64,000 nt of DNA, taken from Streptomyces spiroverticillatus (GTDB taxonomy: Bacteria; Actinomycetota; Actinomycetes; Streptomycetales; Streptomycetaceae). Location of the stretch: NCBI GenBank assembly GCA_014650415.1, contig BMUX01000006.1, positions 186,001 through 250,000 of the forward strand, given 5' to 3'. This document shows positions 1 to 8,612 of the stretch, one piece after another. The position numbers and the translations under genes were made by a program. The notes beneath the pieces were generated by a model. The model made no database searches. It had not been told where the DNA came from and saw only the letters and a list, made by a program, of their open reading frames with translations. Every line of letters begins with the position of its first letter. The stretch's first letter is position 1.

Positions 1-733
1 CCCGCACCTCGTCGGAGTCCAGCTTCCCCACCACCACCTCCAGCGCCACCTCCGACAGCCGTCGCTGCTCCCGCCGCGCGTACCGGCGCAACGCCTCGAA
101 GGCCTCGTCCACCGACACCGTCCACCGCTCGGCGAGCATCCCCTTCGCCTGCTCCAGCCGCACCCGGCTGGTCAGCGCCGACTGGAGCTGCCCCGCCACC
201 AGTTCCGACTGCCGTACGGTCCGCTGCTGGAGGATGCCGATGGTCGCCGCGTCCGCCAGCGCCTGGGCGAGCTGGACCTCGCCGGGCGGCAGGTCCAGCC
301 GCGCGGTGTCGGTGAACAGGTTCAGCGCGCCGATCACCGTCTCGCGCAGCCGCAGCGGGATCGCGTACGTGGCGCGGAACCCGTACTCACGGGCGCGCGG
401 CGCGAACACCGGCCAGCGGGTGAGCGTTTCGGCGGCCTCCAGGGACACCGGCAGAACCGTGCTGCGGCTGCGGTAGCACTCCAGGCAGGGGCCTTCCTGG
501 TGCTGGATCTCCAACAGGTCCAGCAGCCAGGCGCGTTCGTCGGAGGAGGCCGCGGTCTGGAGTTCGCCGTGCGGGGTGGCCAGCATCAGCCCGGCCGCCG
601 AGACGTCCAGGAGCTCCACGCAGCGGGCGGCCAGCCGCTGGAGGAAGTCGATCACGTCGAAGTCGTCGACCAAGGTGTCGGCGAGCTCGACGAAGGCCGC
701 CGCGATCTTCTGCTCGCGCACGCTGCTGTCCAT
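1..733 (-). CDS. GAF and ANTAR domain protein (3' end cut by window edge)
   Basis: About 244 codons read from an ATG at 733 towards the left edge, where the gene leaves the window with its last few codons missing. The N-terminal two thirds look like a GAF ligand-sensing domain (VIDFLQRLAARCVELLDVSA, then a cysteine pair in the GPCLECYRS segment). The end is a three-helix ANTAR domain with the typical VRLEQAKGMLAERWTVSVDE signature. Family knowledge: ANTAR proteins bind nascent RNA hairpins and act as antiterminators. The next gene is the same kind of protein in the same direction, 58 bp upstream, so the two may be co-transcribed paralogues. The natural ligand and RNA target are unknown. Confidence 0.85.
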   Translation of the reverse strand, partial: MDSSVREQKIAAAFVELADTLVDDFDVIDFLQRLAARCVELLDVSAAGLMLATPHGELQTAASSDERAWLLDLLEIQHQEGPCLECYRSRSTVLPVSLEAAETLTRWPVFAPRAREYGFRATYAIPLRLRETVIGALNLFTDTARLDLPPGEVQLAQALADAATIGILQQRTVRQSELVAGQLQSALTSRVRLEQAKGMLAERWTVSVDEAFEALRRYARREQRRLSEVALEVVVGKLDSDEVR

Positions 734-791
734 GACTGCTCACCCATATCTGTCGTGCCGCCGGGTGGGGCGCCGGAGCGCTTCCCCTTCA

Positions 792-1505
792 TCATCGTGC
801 CGTGTCCTGCCCGTCGCCGTCCCTCACGGCGCCGCTCGGGGTGAAAACCAGCCTTCGTGCCACCACGTCCCTGGCCACCTCCAGGATGGGTTTGTCACGG
901 GAGTACGCATGGGCCCGCAGCCGCACCAGGGCCGCCGCCGGCGGCACCCCGAGCCGTACCGCGATCATGCCGGTCGCCTGGTGCACCTCGGCCCGGTACA
1001 GACCGGCCACCGGCAGCTCCTCGCCGGGAGCGGTCTGCGACCCGTCCAGCAGGGTCAGCGTGAGGGTGTCGCCCAGCACCAGGGCGTCCCGCAGCTGGAG
1101 CGGGCTCAGGCTGCCGGGGGTGGCCCGGTGCAGCGTCAGTGCCCCGAGCAGGATCGCGCCGATCTGGAGCGGCAGTGCGAACACCGCCCGCACCCCCAGG
1201 TCCGCCGCCGCAGGCAGGAAGCCCGGCCAGCGCTCCCGGGGCACCAGTTCCAGGTCCCCGTCCAGCAGCAGCGCGCCACTGGCCCGGACATCCAGGGCGG
1301 GTCCCTCGCCGAGGGTGAACTGGAGGTCCTCCAGCGCGGCACTGACCGGGTCCGAGAGCCACACCGGCTCACTGACGGAGGCGGAGCCGCCGGAGACGGA
1401 GACCGCGAGACCATCCACACCGAGCGCCTCGGCACAGCGACGGGCGAAGGACTCGTCGAGCCCGGCGGTGCGACGGACCGCGAGTTCTCCAAGGAGGGCG
1501 GTCAT
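792..1505 (-). CDS. GAF and ANTAR domain protein
   Basis: 237 residues. The start is the ATG at 1505 (MTALLGELAV); a longer open frame to 1712 has atypical composition and no conserved start. A GAF-like domain fills the first 160 residues (FTLGEGPALDV is the equivalent of the GPC segment in its neighbour, without the cysteines). The C-terminus carries an ANTAR helix bundle (YRAEVHQATGMIAVRLGVPP). It is presumably a second RNA-binding antiterminator or signalling protein. It lies just upstream of the other GAF-ANTAR gene and points away from the GH6 gene, so 1506-1804 is a divergent promoter region. The differing GAF pockets suggest different ligands. Confidence 0.85.
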   Translation of the reverse strand: MTALLGELAVRRTAGLDESFARRCAEALGVDGLAVSVSGGSASVSEPVWLSDPVSAALEDLQFTLGEGPALDVRASGALLLDGDLELVPRERWPGFLPAAADLGVRAVFALPLQIGAILLGALTLHRATPGSLSPLQLRDALVLGDTLTLTLLDGSQTAPGEELPVAGLYRAEVHQATGMIAVRLGVPPAAALVRLRAHAYSRDKPILEVARDVVARRLVFTPSGAVRDGDGQDTAR

Positions 1506-1712
1506 GCGAGTGCTGACGACGCCCTCCCTGGGAAACGGTGTTGCCCAAGGGTAGTGCCCCGAGGACAAAGAGGCAGGTTGAACGTGGTGCAACAGCTTCT
1601 CTGCGATCGGGAACGCACCGGGTGGGGCACACGTTCCGTATGGAAGGATTGGATTCGACCGGCTGTGTCCGGGCAGGGGCGGCTGGGGGGCTGCCTCGGG
1701 AACTTCTTTCAT

Positions 1713-1778
1713 CTTCGAGACAGTCAGTCACTTTGAGACGTTCATTCTTTTCGAGCAGTCACTTCGAGACGGTCAGTC
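1713..1778. promoter_or_regulatory. Three direct repeats upstream of the GH6 gene (candidate operator)
   Basis: A 17-bp motif, consensus CTTYGAGACRGTCAGTC, occurs at 1713-1729, 1731-1747 (TTTGAGACGTTCATTC variant) and 1762-1778, all in the same orientation. The last copy ends 26 bp before the GH6 ATG. Spacings are 18 and 31 bp. The array is not the CebR palindrome. Repeated motifs this close to a start usually bind a regulator; its identity is unknown. Confidence 0.5.
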
Positions 1779-1804
1779 CTCGGCAGGCGCCCAAGGGGGA
1801 GTCG

Positions 1805-2821
1805 ATGTACGGCAGTTACAGCGGACGTGTGCGAGCACTCGGGGCGGTGGCGGTGGGGGCCGCGCTGCTCCTGACGGGCTGCACCTCGGACGACGGCGGC
1901 AGCGCCGCCGGGGGCACGGGGGGCAAGGCCCCGGTCACGCAGCTCCCCAAGGGCGACGACCCGTACTGGGTCAACCCGGACGCCAAGGCGGCCAAGGCGC
2001 TCGCCGAGGAGAGCGACCCGGCCAAGAAGGAACTGATCAAGAAGATCGCCCAGCAGCCGGCCGGCGAGTGGCTGATCCCGGAGAACGCCAAGGAGCAGGC
2101 CAAGGGCTTCACCGAGGCCGCCGCCCAGGCCGACCGCGAGGCCATCCTCGTCCTCTACAACATCCCGCACCGCGACTGCGGCCAGTACTCGGGCGGCGGC
2201 GCCGCCGACGGCAACGCGTACCGCAAGTTCGTCAAGCAGGTCGCCGAGGGCATCGGCGACCGCCCGGCCACCGTCATCCTGGAGCCGGACGCGGTGCTGC
2301 ACATGGTCGACACCTGCACCCCGGAGCAGTTCCACGAGGAGCGCTACGACCTCCTCAAGGGCGCCATCAAGACCCTGAAGAAGCAGCCCAAGACCAAGGT
2401 CTACCTGGACGCGGGCAACGCGGGCTGGGGCAAGCCGGACCAGATCTTCGAGCCGCTGAAGTGGTCGGGCATCGACCAGGCCGACGGCTTCTCGGTGAAC
2501 GTCTCCAACTACTACTCCACCGAGGCCAGCAAGAAGTACGGCAAGGAGCTCTCGGCGAAGGTCGGCAACAAGCCCTTCGTCATCGACACCAGCCGCAACG
2601 GCAACGGCCCCTACACCAAGGGCAAGGCGGAGGAGCGCTGGTGCAACCCGCCCGGCCGCGCGCTGGGCGAGGCCCCCACCACCGAGACCGGTGACCCGCA
2701 GGTGCACGCCCTGCTGTGGATCAAGCGCCCCGGCGAGTCCGACGGCACCTGCAAGGGCGGCCCGGAGGCCGGCCGCTGGTACGCGGACTACGCACTGGGC
2801 CTGGCGAAGAACGCCAAGTAG
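1805..2821 (+). CDS. cslZ: Glycoside hydrolase family 6 lipoprotein (CslZ-like endoglucanase)
   Basis: 338 residues from the ATG at 1805, preceded by AAGGGGGA. A lipoprotein signal ends in LLLTGC (lipidated Cys26), then a Gly/Ser linker leads to the catalytic domain. GH6 signatures are present: VILEPDAVLHM with the catalytic Asp, YLDAGNAGWG, the VNVSNYY strand, and the C-terminal WIKRPGESDG loop. Family 6 enzymes cleave beta-1,4-glucan with inversion, here at the outer membrane face. The gene ends head-on with glxA, and the two share a hairpin terminator. Its position beside cslA-glxA supports a role in trimming or releasing the tip glucan rather than bulk cellulose degradation; that role is inferred. 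No cellulose-binding module is present. Confidence 0.9.
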   Translation: MYGSYSGRVRALGAVAVGAALLLTGCTSDDGGSAAGGTGGKAPVTQLPKGDDPYWVNPDAKAAKALAEESDPAKKELIKKIAQQPAGEWLIPENAKEQAKGFTEAAAQADREAILVLYNIPHRDCGQYSGGGAADGNAYRKFVKQVAEGIGDRPATVILEPDAVLHMVDTCTPEQFHEERYDLLKGAIKTLKKQPKTKVYLDAGNAGWGKPDQIFEPLKWSGIDQADGFSVNVSNYYSTEASKKYGKELSAKVGNKPFVIDTSRNGNGPYTKGKAEERWCNPPGRALGEAPTTETGDPQVHALLWIKRPGESDGTCKGGPEAGRWYADYALGLAKNAK

Positions 2822-2839
2822 GCCGCGTACGAGAACGCA

Positions 2840-2873
2840 GTAAGGGGCGCCCTCCAGGGAGGGCGCCCCTTAC
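2840..2873. terminator. Bidirectional hairpin between the GH6 gene and glxA
   Basis: A perfect 15-bp stem (GTAAGGGGCGCCCTC at 2840-2854 and its complement at 2859-2873) with a 4-nt loop lies between two convergent genes, 19 bp after one stop and 18 bp before the other. Confidence 0.85.
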
Positions 2874-2890
2874 TCGTACCTACGGACTGA

Positions 2891-4834
2891 CTACTGGACG
2901 TCCACCCAGACCGCCTCGGACGGCGTGCCCTGGTCGTCCGTCACGAAGAGCATGTAGTACCCGGCGGGCACCAGCGCGCTGCTCTTGGGGACGGTGACGG
3001 TGATGCCGTCGGCCGACTTCTTGAACTCCAGCGCGATGTTGCGCTGGTCCATGTCGGTCATGTGCGTCACCGCGCTCGGCCGCATCAGCTTCGCCGTCTT
3101 GATGGACGAGGCGTGCGCGGACTTGAAGGTGGCGGAGCCGCCCCGCTTGATCTCCTTGGGGCCGTCGGTCAGCTTCGGCCGCGAGTCCCGGTAGAGGTAG
3201 GGCGGGGTGTAGATCTCGATGCGCTGCTCGAAGACGCCGGGCCGGGTGTTGGCCTTGTCCGAGAACAGGGAGTCCGAGCCCGCGCTCATCACGCGGCCGT
3301 CGGGCAGCAGCACCGTCTGCGAGTGGTAGTTGCGGCCCACGGCCGGGTCGGCGACCTGCTTGAACGTGTTCGTCTTCGGGTCGTAGATGCGCGCCTCCTT
3401 GATGTTGGAGTCGCTGCGACCGCGGTAGTCCTCGGAGCCGCCGGACACCAGCAGGGTGTCGTCGGGCAGCAGGGACGCGCTCGGGTAGCGGGTGCCCTTG
3501 GCCAGCGAGGGACCGTCCTTGAAGGTCGGGTTCTCCTCGGAGGCGTCGACCAGGCGGGTCTTCTCGCTGGACTTCTCCGACTCGCCGACGCCGCCGCCGC
3601 CGATGACCATGAACTTCTGGGCCTGCGCCGGGGGCAGCATGACCGAGGCCGAGGTCTCCAGCTGGTCCGGGTCGCTCATGCCCGGGATCTTCTTGAAGCT
3701 GTTGTTGGACAGGTCCCAGATGCCCGGCTCACGGCCGACGTCGGCCGGACCGTAACCGGCGTTGGAGCCGGTGTAGATGAGCTTGCCGCTGCCCAGCAGG
3801 AAGAGCGACGGGTACGTCGGCAGCCGCCGCTCGAAGCCCGTGTACTTCCAGGTCTTCGTCTTCGGGTCGTAGATCTCGTCCTTGCCCGGGACGATCTGGC
3901 CGATGTCGTCCAGGCCGGAGGTCGCCAGGACCTTGCCGTCCTTGAGCGTGGTCAGCGACGGGTACCAGCGCGCCTCGTTCATCGGGTCGACGGTGATGTA
4001 CTTCTCCGCCACCGGGTCGAACTCGTACGCCTCCCGGATGCCCTGGAAGTCCTTCTTGTCCAGCGCGAGCTTCTCGGCGACGCCATAGGTGTTCTGGGCG
4101 TTCTTGCCGGTCAGCGAGGGGATGGCGTAGTTGTCCTGGGTGCCCGTCTCGTACTGCTTGCCGGACTGCTGGGCCTCGACGTAGGTACGTCCCAGACCCG
4201 CCTCGGTGCGCAGGAACTTGCCCTTGTTGGGCCCGGTCGTGGCGAAGACCTTCTTGGCCTTCTCCACCAGGACCGGGTCCTTGGAGACGAAGGTCTTGCC
4301 GCTCTTCTTGCCCTTGAAGACCGTCCCGGCGGGGATGGTTATGGGCTTGTCCGGGTTCTCGTTGTGCACCACCATCAGGCCGCCGGCCTTGGTGACGTCA
4401 CCCTCGAGCTTCTCGTACCGCTTGGTGCCGCCCGCGACGAGCAGCTTGCCGTCGCCGAGCTGCGTGTGACCCGAGCAGAACATGTCCTTCGGGGTCTTGA
4501 TCATCTTGTACGAGTTGTTCTTCGGGTCCCACAGGACCGACTCGAACTTGCCCGCGTCGAAGTTCTTCTGGTTGTTGCCGGAACCCGCGATGAGCAGGAC
4601 CTTGCCGGTGTGCAGCAGTGCCGAGTGAATCGTGTTGATCTTGAACTTGGTCGGGACGTCGAGGAAGTCCCAGTGTCCGTTCTCCGCCTTGTACTCGGGG
4701 CGGTTGATCTTGTACTCGTGGTACTGCTCCGACCCGAAGCGGTACAGCGCGGGCCCGTTGAACGCCGCCACGGCGACGACCACGGCCGCCGTGATGGAGA
4801 GTCGCTTGGCCCGGCGGCTCGGACGGAAACTCAT
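2891..4834 (-). CDS. glxA: GlxA, copper-radical (galactose-oxidase-like) enzyme
   Basis: 647 residues. An N-terminal membrane anchor (residues 11-31) is followed by Kelch-like propeller repeats and a C-terminal Ig-like domain of the galactose oxidase fold. Likely copper and radical-cofactor residues are visible: Cys120 in DMFCSGH, the Trp290-Tyr291 pair in EARWYPS, Tyr502-His503 in RNYHSQ, and His590 in VTHMTD. Family knowledge: Streptomyces GlxA is a mononuclear copper-radical oxidase at hyphal tips that acts with CslA in depositing an extracellular glucan. The ATG overlaps the cslA stop (ATGA), so translation is coupled. The copper chaperone and DtpA peroxidase linked to GlxA maturation elsewhere are not in this window. 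Confidence 0.93.
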   Translation of the reverse strand: MSFRPSRRAKRLSITAAVVVAVAAFNGPALYRFGSEQYHEYKINRPEYKAENGHWDFLDVPTKFKINTIHSALLHTGKVLLIAGSGNNQKNFDAGKFESVLWDPKNNSYKMIKTPKDMFCSGHTQLGDGKLLVAGGTKRYEKLEGDVTKAGGLMVVHNENPDKPITIPAGTVFKGKKSGKTFVSKDPVLVEKAKKVFATTGPNKGKFLRTEAGLGRTYVEAQQSGKQYETGTQDNYAIPSLTGKNAQNTYGVAEKLALDKKDFQGIREAYEFDPVAEKYITVDPMNEARWYPSLTTLKDGKVLATSGLDDIGQIVPGKDEIYDPKTKTWKYTGFERRLPTYPSLFLLGSGKLIYTGSNAGYGPADVGREPGIWDLSNNSFKKIPGMSDPDQLETSASVMLPPAQAQKFMVIGGGGVGESEKSSEKTRLVDASEENPTFKDGPSLAKGTRYPSASLLPDDTLLVSGGSEDYRGRSDSNIKEARIYDPKTNTFKQVADPAVGRNYHSQTVLLPDGRVMSAGSDSLFSDKANTRPGVFEQRIEIYTPPYLYRDSRPKLTDGPKEIKRGGSATFKSAHASSIKTAKLMRPSAVTHMTDMDQRNIALEFKKSADGITVTVPKSSALVPAGYYMLFVTDDQGTPSEAVWVDVQ

Positions 4835-6849
4835 TTCTTACGTCCCCCAAGGGAAGAAATCTGCATGGTCTGGTCGGCCGGGGCCCAGCTCGGCCGCTGC
4901 TGCGGTGCGTGGCCGCCGTCGCCGTACTGACCCTGGTGCTGGCCCTGGTACTGGCCCTGGTTCTGGCCCGGGAAGGCCTGCTGCTCGTCGTACTCCGGGG
5001 TGCCGCCCGCGGAGCCGGGACCCTGCTGCGGGCCGGGCTTGCCGTTCTTCTTCTCGGAGCGCATGCCGACCCGCCAGGCGATGATCGGCGCCGCCGTGAT
5101 GAGCGCGGCCAGCGAGGCCCAGGTGACCATCGCCGGGTGCGAGTGCCCGCGCCAGTACGAGACGCCGATGGAGCCCGCGAAGATGACGATGAAGAACAGG
5201 TGGATGCGGAAGGTGCCGAAGAGGGTGTCGGGGCTGGCCGACTCGCCCTTGGGCGTCACCACGAAGCTGGACTTGCGGCGCAGCAGGGAGTCCATGAGCG
5301 CGCGGGCGTACAGCGGCGCGGACATCGCGGACATCGCCATGCCGGCCAGACCGCCGGAGCCCTCGGGCTCGTGCGGCGAGACGTTGTGGCGGCGGTTCCA
5401 GATGTAGAGGCCGATCTGGAGGGCCGAGGCGTTGCCGTACAGCATCATCCAGATGACCGGGTCGATCTGGACACCCGAGGCGCCCATGCCCAGGAACAGC
5501 GCACAGGAGAGCGCGGCCAGGATCCAGTTCATGGCGGACATCGGGTAGAAGATGATCATCATCGTGTAGTTGAAGAGCTTGCCGGGGGGAAGCGTGCCCC
5601 AGCCCCTCCAGTACTGCTTGAGGATCGTCTCGTAGGTACCGCGCGACCAGCGGAGCTGCTGGGTGAAGAAGTCCGTCCAGGCGGACGGGCCCTCGCCGAC
5701 GGCCAGCACGTCCGGGGTGTAGACCGAGCGCCACTTCTTGCCCGTCGCCGGGTTCTTGGCGCGGTGGATCTCGAAGCCGGTCGCCATGTCCTCGGTGATC
5801 GAGTCGTACAGACCGCCGATCTGCTTGAGCGCCTTGATGCGTACGGCGTTGGACGTGCCGACGAACATGGGGGCGCCGTAGCGGTTGCCCGCGCGCTGGA
5901 TCAGGGCGTGGAAGAGGAACTGCTGCGACTCGGCGGCCTTGGTGACGAAGGTGTCGTAGTTGCCGTAGACCTGCGGGCCGATGACGAAGCCGACGTTCGG
6001 GTCGCGGAAGTAGCCGAGCATGCGCTCCAGGTAGTTCGGGAGCGGGATGTGGTCGGTGTCGACCGAGGCGAAGTAGTCGTAGTCGTCGCCGTGCGCGTCC
6101 AGCCAGGCGTTGTAGTTGCCGTGCTTGGTCTTCGCGCGGTGCGGACCCTTCTTCTGGTTCCACTTCTCGACGCCCTTGCGGGAGAAGTGGTGCACGCCCA
6201 GGCGCGCGCAGACCGCCTTGACCTCGGGGTCGTCGCCCTCGTCGAGCAGCCAGATGTGCAGCAGGCCCCGGTGGCGGATCTTGACGGCCGCCTCCAGGGT
6301 CTTGGTGACCATCTCCAGCGGCTCCTTGCCGGGCACGAAGGAGGTCATGAAGGCGACCCGGGTGCCGGACTCGGGCACGACCGGGATCGGGTCACGGGCG
6401 ACGAGGGTCGCGTGCGCGTTGGAGATCACGTTCATCGTGCGGAAGAGCTCGATGAGACCGATCGAGACGAGCATGACGGCGTCGAGGATGGGCAGGAGCT
6501 CGTCCTGCAGGTTCGGGTCGCGGACGGTCCAGTGGCCCGGCTGCATCAGCCAGATGAAGAGACCGAGCGAGAGCAGCGGGGCGGCACCCAGCAGGAGCGC
6601 GGCACGGATGCGGTGCGGCTCCTGGGAGATCAGCGAGCGGTACTGGACCTTGTACGGCTTGGAGGGGTCCGGCTGGGTCAGCGGACCGGCCAGCCGGCTG
6701 TAGTGCTCGTAGTCGTACCTGGGCAGCGCCTTCTGCTGTCGGCGACCCTGTCCGCCCGGCGGCGGCGGCGGAACCCGCAGCTGCGTCGTCTGGGTGGGGT
6801 CGTGGGTAGGGTCGTGGTACTGCCCGGCGCCGCTCGGCGTCGACGTCAT
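4831..6849 (-). CDS. cslA: CslA, cellulose-synthase-like family 2 glycosyltransferase
   Basis: 672 residues. A proline-rich cytoplasmic N-terminus and two membrane helices (about 82-102 and 118-137) precede a GT2 catalytic domain with all four landmark motifs: DEGDD (203-207), DTD (264-266), TED (352-354) and QQLRW (397-401, the QxxRW box). More membrane helices follow. The C-terminus is a Gln/Gly-rich tail with GQYQGQHQGQ repeats. It polymerises beta-glucan from UDP-glucose and exports it at the growing hyphal tip, according to work on Streptomyces CslA. No PilZ domain is apparent, so direct c-di-GMP control is not indicated. It forms a two-gene operon with glxA. Confidence 0.93.
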   Translation of the reverse strand: MTSTPSGAGQYHDPTHDPTQTTQLRVPPPPPGGQGRRQQKALPRYDYEHYSRLAGPLTQPDPSKPYKVQYRSLISQEPHRIRAALLLGAAPLLSLGLFIWLMQPGHWTVRDPNLQDELLPILDAVMLVSIGLIELFRTMNVISNAHATLVARDPIPVVPESGTRVAFMTSFVPGKEPLEMVTKTLEAAVKIRHRGLLHIWLLDEGDDPEVKAVCARLGVHHFSRKGVEKWNQKKGPHRAKTKHGNYNAWLDAHGDDYDYFASVDTDHIPLPNYLERMLGYFRDPNVGFVIGPQVYGNYDTFVTKAAESQQFLFHALIQRAGNRYGAPMFVGTSNAVRIKALKQIGGLYDSITEDMATGFEIHRAKNPATGKKWRSVYTPDVLAVGEGPSAWTDFFTQQLRWSRGTYETILKQYWRGWGTLPPGKLFNYTMMIIFYPMSAMNWILAALSCALFLGMGASGVQIDPVIWMMLYGNASALQIGLYIWNRRHNVSPHEPEGSGGLAGMAMSAMSAPLYARALMDSLLRRKSSFVVTPKGESASPDTLFGTFRIHLFFIVIFAGSIGVSYWRGHSHPAMVTWASLAALITAAPIIAWRVGMRSEKKNGKPGPQQGPGSAGGTPEYDEQQAFPGQNQGQYQGQHQGQYGDGGHAPQQRPSWAPADQTMQISSLGGRKK

Positions 6850-7233
6850 GAGTCATCCCCCCGCACGCAAGGCTGGCTGCGTGAGTTCGTAGGTCTCTTC
6901 GCTCGCTGGCGGTCCCCCTCGACCGTCCCGAACGCATCCATGGGCAGGCCGCCATCACCACAGACACAGGACGACAACCTTCCGGTTGCATGATGCCCGC
7001 CCTGACATCGATCAGTGAAAGGGGCCCCGCCCCGTGGGGTGCTCTCGCACCCCGCATGGCCCGGCCGTCCCCTCGTCGGCCGTCCGAGCCTCAACTCGTC
7101 GAACCGTCCGCCCCATTGGAGCCACTGGCTCCAGGATAGATTCCCCGACTCTTCATGTGATCGCAAGGGTCGCCGATCGCAGGGTCGCCGGGACCCGGGG
7201 CAGGTCCGGGGAGGGCCCGGACCCGTGGGAATG
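6850..7233. other. Gene-free stretch upstream of cslA
   Basis: 384 bp between the cslA start and the terminator of the first tRNA-Lys. No frame here has convincing codon use or a ribosome site. It must hold the cslA promoter and is less GC-biased than its surroundings. I see no recognisable operator. Confidence 0.5.
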
Positions 7234-7270
7234 ACCGAGACCCTCCCACCGGTGGTGGGAGGGTCTCGGT
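7234..7270 (-). terminator. Terminator of the first tRNA-Lys
   Basis: A perfect 17-bp stem (ACCGAGACCCTCCCACC and its complement) with a 3-nt loop, 6 bp past the tRNA 3' end on the minus strand. Confidence 0.85.
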
Positions 7271-7276
7271 TGCGCG

Positions 7277-7350
7277 TGCGCCGCCAGGGACTCGAACCCC
7301 GGACCCGCTGATTAAGAGTCAGCTGCTCTAACCAACTGAGCTAGCGGCGC
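7277..7350 (-). tRNA. tRNA-Lys (anticodon CTT), copy 1
   Basis: A 74-nt cloverleaf read on the minus strand: acceptor GCGCCGC/GCGGCGC, D arm GCTC/GAGC, anticodon stem GCTGA/TCAGC enclosing CTCTTAA (anticodon CTT), T arm CGGGG/CCCTG with TTCGAGT loop, discriminator A. CCA is not encoded. Two identical copies lie at 16605 and 36308. Confidence 0.97.
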
Positions 7351-7478
7351 CTGCTGACATCGAGAACTCTACCGGATGTTCGAGAGTGGTTTGAACCGGC
7401 GGGTGCCCGAGATGTCTGTCTTCAGATATTTCACTCCGTCAAGATGCGGTATGTCCGGGCAGTTGGGACACTCGGCGT

Positions 7479-8612
7479 GTGATCCAGTTCGAGGAGATTC
7501 AGCCCGCCGCCGACTGTCCCTGCCCCGGATGCGCCGCCCGGCGGCGGGAGCGCCGGGCGGGCGGCCCCGCCGTACGTGACGGGGGTCACGCCGCACGGGC
7601 CGCCCTGGTGCTGGTCACCGCGGCCGGGGCGGTCCTGGGCGGCGGGGGAGCGGCGGGGGCGGCGGAGGCGGTCCCCGGGGAGCGGGTGCCGGGGGACTAC
7701 CACGACCACAGCGCGCACCGCGCGGAGGAGAAGCGGGCCGAGGCGCGGGAGCGGGCGGGGGGCCGGGAGGAACTCGACGTGCCGTTTCCGCAGGGGCCGG
7801 CCGCACCCCTGCACGGCGGTTCCGCTTCCGCTTCCGGTTCCGCTTCGTCGGACGGTGCGGCAGGCGCCCCCGGCCCCTCGGGTGTTGCCGCCGCCCCGAG
7901 GCTGAAGCCCGCCACCCGGGCGCAGATCATCAACCGCGCCAAGACCTGGGTCGCGGCCGGAGTCCCGTACAGCATGGAGAAGTACTGGCGCGACGGATAC
8001 CGGCAGGACTGCTCCGGATACGTGTCGATGGCCTGGGGGCTCGCGGGCAACGAGTGGACCGGCAGCCTCGCCGACTACGGGGTGAAGGTGCCCCGCGACC
8101 AGCTCCAGCCCGGCGACATCCTCCTCTTCCACAACGCCGACGACCCGCACGACGGCTCGCACGTCACGATCTTCGGCGGCTGGACCGACTACACCCGCGG
8201 CCACTACCTCGCCTATGAGCAGACCCGCCCGAGGACCCGTCACCAGTCCACCCCGCTCGGCTACTGGAACAACGCCGACCGCTATCTGGCCTACCGCTAC
8301 AAGGGCCTCGTCGGCGGCGCCCAGGTGCAGGGCGCTCCCGGCGCCCCCGTGTATCCGGGCGCGCGGCACTTCCGGCCGGGCCAGTCCAACGCGTACGTGG
8401 CACAGCTCGGGCGGCGGCTGACGGAGCGGGGCTTCGGCCGGCACTACACGGTGGGGCCCGGACCCCGCTGGGGCGAGGCCGACCGGCGCAACGTCGAGGC
8501 GTTCCAGCGGGCGCAGGGCTGGCGGGGCGCGGCGGCGGACGGCTACCCGGGACCGGAGACGTGGCGGCGGCTGTTCGCCACGGGGGCGACGACGGAGGGT
8601 GCGGGGCGATGA
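7479..8612 (+). CDS. Secreted NlpC/P60-like peptidase with peptidoglycan-binding domain
   Basis: 377 residues from a GTG at 7479. The first 20 residues are unusual, with a CPCPGC cluster ahead of the hydrophobic export segment (residues 38-62). A low-complexity Ala/Gly/Ser linker leads to a cysteine peptidase core: Cys178 in QDCSGY is the probable nucleophile and His228 in GSHVTIF the base. A PG_binding_1-type repeat closes the protein (AYVAQLGRRLTERGF to PGPETWRRL). It probably cleaves wall peptides. The stop overlaps the next start as ATGA, coupling it to the SPFH gene. The Cys cluster before the signal could bind a metal or be an artefact of choosing too early a start. Confidence 0.8.
   Translation: MIQFEEIQPAADCPCPGCAARRRERRAGGPAVRDGGHAARAALVLVTAAGAVLGGGGAAGAAEAVPGERVPGDYHDHSAHRAEEKRAEARERAGGREELDVPFPQGPAAPLHGGSASASGSASSDGAAGAPGPSGVAAAPRLKPATRAQIINRAKTWVAAGVPYSMEKYWRDGYRQDCSGYVSMAWGLAGNEWTGSLADYGVKVPRDQLQPGDILLFHNADDPHDGSHVTIFGGWTDYTRGHYLAYEQTRPRTRHQSTPLGYWNNADRYLAYRYKGLVGGAQVQGAPGAPVYPGARHFRPGQSNAYVAQLGRRLTERGFGRHYTVGPGPRWGEADRRNVEAFQRAQGWRGAAADGYPGPETWRRLFATGATTEGAGR

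Noticed and set aside
3062..4930. 622-codon plus-strand frame antisense to glxA
   Set aside because: Shadow of GlxA codons; no ribosome site or domain.
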